A DNA stretch of 10,420 nt from JBMYTN01 sp049604415. Its GTDB lineage: Bacteria > Pseudomonadota > Alphaproteobacteria > Rhodospirillales > Rhodospirillaceae. A program made the position numbers and the translations under genes. Numbering within the stretch: the first letter of the stretch is position 1; each line of letters begins with the position of its first letter. The stretch spans positions 1 to 10,420 of the forward strand of contig JBMYTN010000079.1 of the NCBI GenBank assembly GCA_049604415.1. The letters run 5' to 3'. Of this stretch, positions 5,660 to 10,420 are shown piece by piece. Below the pieces are notes generated by a model. That model saw only the letters and a list, made by a program, of their open reading frames with translations. It was not told the origin of the DNA and searched no databases.

Positions 5660-6106
5660 ATGAGGATGCTGCGCCCCGCTCTGTTGTTGTCCACCGCTCT
5701 TTTTGTTGGGGCCTGTGCCCAACTGTCGGCCTCGCCGCCTGAAGATGCGCCGGACACCTATAAAGTAGGATTTGCCAAGGGCTGCAAATGGGCCGGTGGC
5801 TTTGCCGGTGTTGCGCCGATCAATGCCTATGACCTGGATATGGACCTCTACACCACAGAGGCCAATTATCGCGAAGGCGTTGATGCGGGCATGGAGGCCT
5901 GTGGTTTCACCCCGCCGCCGGGCACGCCGTCTTTGTTCCCTTGGTTCACCGATGCATCGGCGGAAGAGGCGGCTGCAACACCCGAAACCATGGGCGACGC
6001 GGCAAGCAGCGAGATCACGGAAGAAGCCTTGCCCGTGGCGTCTGGGGAACCGGTCGGCGAGCCGGTGGACACTGCGGACCCGCTTACCGCTCCCGCTGAG
6101 GGTTAA
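5660..6106 (+). CDS. Small outer-membrane-type lipoprotein, function unknown
   Basis: A 148-residue predicted lipoprotein. The start at 5660 is chosen because AGGA at 5651-5654 lies 5 nt upstream; the ATG at 5648 lacks a ribosome site and the one at 5666 has AGG directly against it. The N-terminus MRMLRPALLLSTALFVGAC is a short signal with a lipobox-like VGAC and lipidation Cys at residue 19. Ala at +2 argues against inner-membrane retention. The mature part has a YxxGxxxG motif twice (residues 34-41 and 70-77), each with a nearby Cys (42 and 81) that could form a disulfide in the periplasm. Residues after about 85 are a low-complexity Ala/Pro/Glu/Thr tail. It starts 113 nt past the DUF6916-like stop, so co-transcription is uncertain. 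It is convergent with the glycosyltransferase, 24 nt apart. Confidence 0.78.
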   Translation: MRMLRPALLLSTALFVGACAQLSASPPEDAPDTYKVGFAKGCKWAGGFAGVAPINAYDLDMDLYTTEANYREGVDAGMEACGFTPPPGTPSLFPWFTDASAEEAAATPETMGDAASSEITEEALPVASGEPVGEPVDTADPLTAPAEG

Positions 6107-6130
6107 GCCGGCTTTCGTAAACCCGAAGGG

Positions 6131-7870
6131 TCAGTTCGGCTCAAACACCCCATACCCGCACGGGCCGTGGGCGGTGTCAGTGCGCATCCATCCCACCGGT
6201 GGCCCCAAGCGGTCACCCCAGAGCAGGGGCCGGGCGATGGTTCCGGTTTCAGCCGTGGCAGGGAAGGGCGGAAGTCCGGCTTCCGGGATGCCACTTTGGA
6301 AAAGCCGGTCCCTTGTGTTCGGATCGCGGCGCTCTGACCACAACACCAAACATTCATCGCTGTGCTCGTCCTCCGCAGCGGGTGCCCGGTCGGTCGGCAG
6401 CATATGACGGGCCATCGGATCGGCCAGTCGGGTAAAGCGGGCCTCTGGCATCCAGGGCCGCAATTGAACCAGCGGCAGATCTGACGGGTGGGATAGGACC
6501 ACAACTTCCCCTTGGCCGGTCGCGCCCGAGGTCGTCAGGTCTTGGGCCAATCCAGCATAGTCAAAAACCGGACCGCATTTGGTGTCACAGTCTGCTGCTG
6601 TTTTCAGAACAAAATGGCTCAAAGCGATGGGGATGATCACGCAGCCCAGCAGGGGCAGCAGCATGAACCCGGCTGAGGCGACCGGCCAAGGTCCCCGCTC
6701 AGCAAGGATGGCAAATAGCGCCGGGAACAGCAGGGCCAGGAACAGCAGATGATGGGCACCAAAGCGGCTGATCCCAAAGACCAGGGTGGCCATCGCCATC
6801 AACCCCAGGGTCACCAGGGGCAGCAACAGGGCGGTAAGGCGGGCCTGATCGGGCAGCAGGTCCCGGATCTCCATGGTCTGGGCTTCGCTTAAGGGCTGGC
6901 GCGCCGCGCTGAAGGCGGGCAAAAACCACAGCAGCCCCAGGGCGGCGGGCAGCAGCACCATCAGGCCATGCTCGCCAAGTTCCGCTAGGCCGCTCCCGGC
7001 CCGGACGATATGGGCGGTATCCTCGCCGGTGCCGAGCTTGGCGGCGAACACCGATGTGATCTCGCCGATCAGGGCGGTGTTGTAGATCAGCACGGTCATG
7101 GCATGGGGCAGGATCAGGATCAAAGTGACCAGCCCGCTCAACAGCAGCCGGGGATCGGACAGACGCGCCCGTCCGGCCTCTGTGGTTATCAGCACCAGGA
7201 CAGCGGCCAGGGCGAGCAGGGCAAAATTATATTTGGCCAGTAGGCCCAAGCCGAGCACCACCCCCAGCAGCAGGAAACGGGTTGCGCTGGCTTTGCGTAC
7301 CAGGGCGGTCAGCACCCAGCCCAAACAGGCGGCCATCAGCAAAAACATCGTGCTGTGAGACAGGCTGATAAAGGAATACCAGGCGATCTGGAACATGAAG
7401 GCCGGGGCCAGGGCTCCGGCGACCGCCATTTGACGATCTTCGGTGATCTGGCGGGCCAGGCCATAAAGCGCCCCATAGAACAGGGCTAAGGGCAGCAGCA
7501 CCGTAAGCCGCACCGCCAGCAGAGAAGGACCGAAAATCTGCTCCAGACCCCAGGCCAGCCAGGCCGCAAGCGGTGGGTTCAAGGGGTCGTAGACTGTGCG
7601 CAGGCTTTGGGCATGCAAAAACAGCGCAGCATCTTCATTGCGGCCGCCGCTTTGCAGTAGAAGTTGCAGGCCTAGCATGCCAAGAAAATAGAGGCCCAGG
7701 GCGGCAAAGGCGATCGGGGCTTTGGTAAACGGTCCCCCGATTCGTAGGATCGCCCCGCTCACCCGCTTTTTCAACCGTCGGAACCGGGTGGCCTCGGTTG
7801 GGTCGAAGGCGCGCAGGTCCTCGTCGATATCGGCGGTGTTGAGATCGGCCGGAGCAGCGGTGGACGCCAT
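6131..7870 (-). CDS. GT39 / PMT_2-type membrane glycosyltransferase (ArnT-like)
   Basis: A 579-residue polytopic inner-membrane protein of the GT39 / PMT_2 class, which transfers sugars from polyprenyl-phosphate donors to lipid or protein acceptors on the periplasmic side. After a ~50-residue basic and acidic cytoplasmic N-terminus, the first membrane segment is about residues 52-73. Next is the first periplasmic loop with GGRNEDAALFLHAQ (the acidic NED at 78-80 is at the catalytic Asp/Glu position), followed by YDPLNPPLAAWL, the family's YDHPPL-type motif. About ten further hydrophobic segments follow, ending near residue 430. The rest is a soluble C-terminal domain of about 150 residues. 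The start at 7870 has AAGGG about 10 nt upstream. It looks monocistronic. Donor and acceptor (lipid A, glycan or protein) cannot be told from the sequence. Confidence 0.85.
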   Translation of the reverse strand: MASTAAPADLNTADIDEDLRAFDPTEATRFRRLKKRVSGAILRIGGPFTKAPIAFAALGLYFLGMLGLQLLLQSGGRNEDAALFLHAQSLRTVYDPLNPPLAAWLAWGLEQIFGPSLLAVRLTVLLPLALFYGALYGLARQITEDRQMAVAGALAPAFMFQIAWYSFISLSHSTMFLLMAACLGWVLTALVRKASATRFLLLGVVLGLGLLAKYNFALLALAAVLVLITTEAGRARLSDPRLLLSGLVTLILILPHAMTVLIYNTALIGEITSVFAAKLGTGEDTAHIVRAGSGLAELGEHGLMVLLPAALGLLWFLPAFSAARQPLSEAQTMEIRDLLPDQARLTALLLPLVTLGLMAMATLVFGISRFGAHHLLFLALLFPALFAILAERGPWPVASAGFMLLPLLGCVIIPIALSHFVLKTAADCDTKCGPVFDYAGLAQDLTTSGATGQGEVVVLSHPSDLPLVQLRPWMPEARFTRLADPMARHMLPTDRAPAAEDEHSDECLVLWSERRDPNTRDRLFQSGIPEAGLPPFPATAETGTIARPLLWGDRLGPPVGWMRTDTAHGPCGYGVFEPN

Positions 7871-8236
7871 GGACGCGGACCCTTAACAGCAAACAAAGAG
7901 TGGAACGACAGGGAGGGCCACCCTGCCGTGTTGTTTTGATGGAGGCAAGAGGCAGGCGCGTTGCATCGTCGGATCTGGCGGCAAAAAGTACTGAGAGGCA
8001 GCCAGCGCGAGAGGCGCACGCTGTGCATCACTCGCTTTTTATCCTTTTGGGGCCGTGAACCGGATTTTTGCCAGTGTTTTCGATGGTCTCCGGGGAAAAA
8101 ACGAGTATGATTCCGCTACCGCAGGTCTGCAGACCGCATGAACAAGGATACCCTCGAAACGGTCACCAAAGGGTCCATTTAAAGGGACAGACCAAAATTG
8201 AGGGGCGCGCCTGCGTCTTGAGAAGTGGAGGGTGCC
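7871..8236. other. Divergent intergenic region between glycosyltransferase and TerB-like genes
   Basis: No gene is supported in these 366 nt. They should contain promoters for both flanking units, but no clear -35/-10 pair was found. Seen are a perfect 12-bp palindrome GGTCTGCAGACC at 8124-8135, a CAGGG / CCCTG stem near 7910-7926, and an 8-bp GGCGCGCC palindrome near 8204. The roles of these are unknown. Confidence 0.45.
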
Positions 8237-8698
8237 ATGTATGTCGATAAGCTTAGGGATCGGTTTGGCGTTTCGCGCACCACCGGTGCCGGTGGGATTG
8301 CCCGGGATAAGGTTCCGGTCGCAGTGTCGTATTTTCTGGTCCAGGCGGCCAAGCTGGACGGGTCTTATGACAGTGGTGAACGCAAGCGGGTCAAAACCTT
8401 GCTGGAGCGCCGCTTTCGCTTGTCTTCCATTGAAAGCAACCGTTTGGTGGTTGAGGCCGAAGACGCCCATATCGATGCCGCCGGAGACACCAGCCATATT
8501 GAGGCTTTGACCGCAGCCTTTTCCATTGAAGAGCGTCTGGGCATTTATGACATGCTCTGGGATGTGGTGTTCTCCGACGGGGTTGTGGACGCCTCCGAGG
8601 AACGGATGATGGCCTCCATGGCGCAGTTGTTGTCTTTGAGTGCTGAAGAAGCGGCTGCGTCGCGGGCGCGGGTTGGCGCACGGTGGAACCGGGCATGA
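8237..8698 (+). CDS. TerB-like protein, first of tandem pair
   Basis: A 153-residue mostly helical soluble protein of the TerB (tellurite-resistance B) fold. The start at 8237 (MYVDKLRDRF) has GGAGGG at 8227-8232, and an in-frame GTG at 8225 is discounted. After a ~25-residue N-terminal tail come helices with two acidic motifs typical of TerB: KLDGSYDSGE (about 39-48) and SDGVVDASEE (about 113-121), with an FSIEERLGIYDMLWDV helix between. In the family such DG...E motifs bind metal. The C-terminus RVGARW is matched by VAQRW in the next gene. Its stop overlaps the next start by 4 nt, so the two are translationally coupled. No other ter genes (terZACDEF) are nearby, so a direct tellurite role is not implied. 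Confidence 0.85.
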   Translation: MYVDKLRDRFGVSRTTGAGGIARDKVPVAVSYFLVQAAKLDGSYDSGERKRVKTLLERRFRLSSIESNRLVVEAEDAHIDAAGDTSHIEALTAAFSIEERLGIYDMLWDVVFSDGVVDASEERMMASMAQLLSLSAEEAAASRARVGARWNRA

Positions 8699-9177
8699 GC
8701 GGATTGTCGGAAGGGCGTCTGAAGGGCGCGATCCGGGATGCGTTGAATGATCGCAACCGGGTCGGGCGCAAGGATTTGACTGGGGAGACGATCCCGGTGG
8801 CGGCGGCCTATTTGCTGGAGCTTGGGGCGCGGATCGACAAGGACTATCACCGCTCCGAGCGGGCTCGGATCCAGGATTTGCTGCGGCATTGTTTTCGGCT
8901 GACGGATCTGGAGGCCAAGCGTCTGCTGATTGAGGCGGAATCGCTTTATGTGGACGAGGCTGATTGGCTGGAGCAGGTCCGACGGTTGGACCAGCAATTC
9001 TCCATGGCCGAGCGTGAGACCCTGATGGATATGATGTGGGATGTGATCCATTCCGACGGGATCGTGCGCGACAGCGAAGTGATGTTGATGGACAATGTGT
9101 CCTGGCTGCTGCAGGTCACCGAAGAGGAAAGCACGGCCATCCGCAAGAAAGTGGCGCAGCGCTGGAATATGGAGTGA
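8695..9177 (+). CDS. TerB-like protein, second of tandem pair
   Basis: A 160-residue paralogue of the preceding TerB-like protein. The start at 8695 is chosen because its ATG overlaps the upstream TGA (ATGA), a typical coupled arrangement; an in-frame GTG at 8683 is less likely. The alignment is clear throughout: IPVAAAYLLELGARID matches VPVAVSYFLVQAAKLD, and SMAERETLMDMMWDVIHSDG matches SIEERLGIYDMLWDVVFSDG. The first acidic motif is altered to RIDKDYHRSE (46-55), Lys replacing the Gly of DG, while the second, SDGIVRDSE (120-128), is intact. This may mean the first metal site is weakened, and the two proteins may work as a heterodimer. The role is unknown. Confidence 0.85.
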   Translation: MSGLSEGRLKGAIRDALNDRNRVGRKDLTGETIPVAAAYLLELGARIDKDYHRSERARIQDLLRHCFRLTDLEAKRLLIEAESLYVDEADWLEQVRRLDQQFSMAERETLMDMMWDVIHSDGIVRDSEVMLMDNVSWLLQVTEEESTAIRKKVAQRWNME

Positions 9178-9188
9178 GGGCTTAAGTA

Positions 9189-9267
9189 GGGGCGGTGTGT
9201 CATCCCAGGACAAGGATCTGGGGCCCTGTGGCCCGCCCCATCGGAGGACAGCGCTTTAGCGATGTCC
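9189..9267. other. Structured region between TerB-like pair and tRNA-Ala
   Basis: Three nested or adjacent stems are visible: GGGGCGG (9189-9195) with CCGCCCC (9233-9239); inside it CCCAG (9204-9208) with CTGGG (9218-9222); then GGACA (9246-9250) with TGTCC (9263-9267), with an inner GCT/AGC. No clean T-run follows on either strand. It lies at the 3' end of both converging units and may serve as a bidirectional stop or RNA-processing site. Confidence 0.4.
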
Positions 9268-9283
9268 GTGAGATCTGAAAACT

Positions 9284-9359
9284 TGGTGGAGCCGAGGGGA
9301 ATCGAACCCCTGACCTCAGCAGTGCGATTGCTGCGCTCTCCCATCTGAGCTACGGCCCC
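9284..9359 (-). tRNA. tRNA-Ala (anticodon CGC)
   Basis: A 76-nt cloverleaf read on the minus strand from G at 9359. The acceptor GGGGCCG pairs with CGGCTCC and contains the G3:U70 wobble that marks alanine tRNAs. The D-arm is GCTCAGATGGGAGAGC, and the anticodon stem CAGCA/TGCTG encloses loop ATCGCAC with anticodon CGC (reads GCG). The T-arm is AGGGG TTCGATT CCCCT, the discriminator is A, and CCA is encoded (9286-9284). All stems pair. Confidence 0.97.
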
Positions 9360-9375
9360 GTCCAATGAGGCGCGG

Positions 9376-9404
9376 AGTGTGCTAAGAACCCCTGTGACTG
9401 TCAA
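9376..9404 (-). promoter_or_regulatory. Promoter of tRNA-Ala
   Basis: On the minus strand a perfect TTGACA (-35, 9404-9399) is followed by a 17-nt spacer and CACACT (-10, 9381-9376), then about 16 nt to the mature 5' end of the tRNA. The -35 and spacing are ideal for a housekeeping sigma factor; the -10 is a weaker match. Confidence 0.75.
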
Positions 9405-9430
9405 GGGCAAAGCTTGGTGGGGTTCTTTTT
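9384..9430. repeat. Inverted repeat overlapping the tRNA promoter, terminator-like on plus strand
   Basis: AAGAACCCC (9384-9392) pairs perfectly with GGGGTTCTT (9419-9427), followed on the plus strand by TTT then CTG. The 26-nt loop contains the -35 box of the leftward tRNA promoter. On the plus strand it could end transcripts running antisense through the tRNA from the TerB-like genes. The large loop makes it a weak intrinsic terminator. Confidence 0.4.
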
Positions 9431-9480
9431 CTGCCAACACCTTCAAAAAAAACAACAAATATGCGCTGATGAGTGGTTGG

Positions 9481-9502
9481 CAGCGTCCAAAAGGTCACGC
9501 TG
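9481..9502 (+). other. Stem-loop in the leader of yggT
   Basis: CAGCGT and ACGCTG pair across an inner CC-AAAA-GG hairpin, about 110 nt upstream of the YggT start. The reading frame stays open here back to 9473, but family length and the ribosome site place the start at 9614, so this is taken as leader. No known riboswitch is recognised. Confidence 0.3.
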
Positions 9503-9613
9503 GGTAGACTAAACGTCCGGTTTTCCCGGTTGCGTCCCCGATTGCCCATGGACGATCCGGGCTGGAGATACTACCTACCTCAACACCTCCTTTTCCCGGA
9601 TACGGAAGACCCC

Positions 9614-9904
9614 ATGGACGTCCTGATCAGCTCTATCGCTCAAATTGTGCTCATTGCCATTCAGTTTTATATTTATTTGCTTATTGGGCAGGCGATCCTG
9701 AGTTGGCTGGTCAACTTCAATGTGGTCAACACCAGCAACCGGGTTGTCTATATGATCGGGGATTTCTTGTATCGGATTACCGAACCGGCCCTGCGCCCGA
9801 TCCGCCGGATCATGCCCGACCTGGGCAGCATCGACATTTCCCCGGTCATTTTGATCTTCGCCCTGATTTTGGCTCAGATGCTGATTAGGGGCTGGTTCCT
9901 CTGA
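9614..9904 (+). CDS. yggT: YggT family integral membrane protein
   Basis: A 96-residue inner-membrane protein of the YggT family, the usual single-repeat length in alphaproteobacteria. The start at 9614 (MDVLISS) has GGAAGA about 5 nt upstream; a longer frame to 9473 lacks family similarity. The first hydrophobic segment is about residues 5-34 and the second about 76-93. Between them lies the conserved FLYRITEPALRPIRRIMPDLGSIDISPVI block. The exact biochemical role of the family is not settled; links to osmotic or potassium homeostasis and to envelope and division assembly have been suggested in various bacteria. It is 37 nt upstream of the DUF167 gene in the same direction, an arrangement common in proteobacteria. 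Confidence 0.92.
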   Translation: MDVLISSIAQIVLIAIQFYIYLLIGQAILSWLVNFNVVNTSNRVVYMIGDFLYRITEPALRPIRRIMPDLGSIDISPVILIFALILAQMLIRGWFL

Positions 9905-9941
9905 TCGTTTTTGGCTGAGGTCCACGATAGCAAGACAGATA

Positions 9942-10292
9942 ATGGGGTCTTCGGAGCAACAGAACGCTCCCCGGCCCTACCGCCAAACGGACCTTGGTCT
10001 GCGCCTAGAGGTGAGGGTCACGCCAAAAGGTGGGCGCGACGCGATAGACGGGCTCGCTCCCGACCCGGGTGCGGCGGACGGAGCCGTTTTGCTCAAGCTC
10101 CGTGTCAAAGCGGCCCCTGAGAATGGCAAAGCCAATGCATCCGTGCTGGCTATGCTCAGCAAAGCCTTGCGCCATCCCAAATCCGCGCTGTCGATTGTCC
10201 GGGGCGAGACGGAGCGCCGTAAATCAATCCTTATCTCATCCCCAGTTTCAGACGAAACAAAGGGCCTGCTCAAGGCCCTTTGCTCCGGTTAG
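9942..10292 (+). CDS. yggU: DUF167 (YggU) family protein
   Basis: A 116-residue small cytoplasmic protein of the DUF167/YggU family. After ~20 residues of variable N-terminus, it shows the signature RLEVRVTPKGGRDAIDG (about 21-37), then LLKLRVKAAPENGKANASVLAMLSKAL (50-76) and RGETERRKSIL (87-97). The biochemical function is unknown. It follows yggT by 37 nt and is probably co-transcribed; in related genomes folD often follows, which would lie past this window. The start at 9942 has no good Shine-Dalgarno, so translation may depend on read-through from yggT, or the start could be slightly different. The last codons form a perfect 9-bp stem (10258-10282). Confidence 0.92.
   Translation: MGSSEQQNAPRPYRQTDLGLRLEVRVTPKGGRDAIDGLAPDPGAADGAVLLKLRVKAAPENGKANASVLAMLSKALRHPKSALSIVRGETERRKSILISSPVSDETKGLLKALCSG
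10258..10282 (+). other. Perfect hairpin inside the 3' end of yggU
   Basis: CAAAGGGCC, 7-nt loop, GGCCCTTTG: a perfect 9-bp stem encoded by the last codons (KGLLKAL), 7 nt before the stop codon. No T-run follows. It may protect the mRNA 3' end or act in termination. Confidence 0.45.
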
Positions 10293-10344
10293 AGCCCTAT
10301 TCGATCTAATAGAATCATTCTGACGGGGTGCATTTGTGACCACA

Positions 10345-10420
10345 GCATTTTCAGCCGAAGTGGGTACCGGTTCGGCGGTTCGAAAATGCGACACACGAAA
10401 GGCGGGGGCCAGTTCCGCGA
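10345..10420. repeat. Dispersed hairpin repeat, copy 3 (reaches window edge)
   Basis: Core 10345-10389 with the same GCATTTTC / GAAAATGC ends and intact CCGAA / TTCGG inner arms, closest to copy 1. Its tail reaches CCGCGA at the last base of the window. It lies 52 nt past the stop codon of yggU. It has the same orientation as copies 1 and 2. Confidence 0.85.

Noticed and set aside
5772..6407. 211-codon plus-strand open frame
   Set aside because: It is out of frame with the lipoprotein and continues antisense into the glycosyltransferase; the translation is Arg/Pro-rich in the way shadow frames are.
8039..8497. 152-codon minus-strand open frame before and within the first TerB-like gene
   Set aside because: No ribosome site or family motif was recognised, and about half is antisense to the TerB-like gene.
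8237..9177. Tellurite-resistance operon
   Set aside because: Only TerB-like proteins are present; no terZ, terA, terC, terD or terE homologue is visible.
8545..9213. 222-codon minus-strand open frame
   Set aside because: It lies antisense across the TerB-like pair; the plus-strand frames have clear family motifs, coupled start and ribosome site, and this one has none.
9284..9359. tRNA as an integration site for a genomic island
   Set aside because: No duplicate of the tRNA 3' end and no integrase was found within the window.

Overview
The window looks like a chromosomal segment of an alphaproteobacterium, probably in or near the Rhodospirillales. Three things suggest this. The YggT and DUF167 (YggU) genes are adjacent. 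The DinB has the FYASIEKRDDPSLKDKP-type N-terminus. A 45-bp hairpin repeat beginning GCATTTTC and ending GAAAATGC, of a type common in alphaproteobacterial genomes, occurs three times. The assignment is from recognition only; no database was searched.

Layout, left to right. (1) 81-1211, minus: dinB (DNA polymerase IV), with a LexA-like box just upstream. A strong intrinsic terminator at 1286-1314 separates it from the next minus-strand unit. (2) 1334-4020, minus: four tandem genes for phage Tail Collar domain proteins of the 'microcystin-dependent protein'/MdpB type, each with a good Shine-Dalgarno and each ending in YPxRN. Two of the three spacers carry a copy of the hairpin repeat. (3) 4021-4597: an AT-rich divergent intergenic region with several perfect inverted repeats. 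(4) 4598-5546, plus: a GNAT acetyltransferase and a small DUF6916-like protein. (5) 5660-6106, plus: a small lipoprotein. (6) 6131-7870, minus: a GT39/PMT_2-type membrane glycosyltransferase. (7) 8237-9177, plus: two overlapping, paralogous TerB-like genes. (8) 9284-9359, minus: tRNA-Ala(CGC) with a clear promoter. (9) 9614-10292, plus: YggT and DUF167 genes, followed by the third repeat copy at the right edge.

The most interesting unit is 1334-5546. Four collar proteins are transcribed leftward and a GNAT plus a DUF6916-like protein are transcribed rightward from one shared AT-rich control region. No phage head, portal, terminase, baseplate, lysis or integrase gene is visible. This points to a self-standing bacterial cassette that has reused a tail-fibre-tip fold, rather than a prophage remnant. 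I recall tandem collar genes next to GNAT and DUF6916 genes in other proteobacteria, but I know of no established function for the set. The rest of the window is mostly ordinary housekeeping: SOS polymerase, envelope lipoprotein and glycosyltransferase, TerB pair, tRNA, YggT/YggU.
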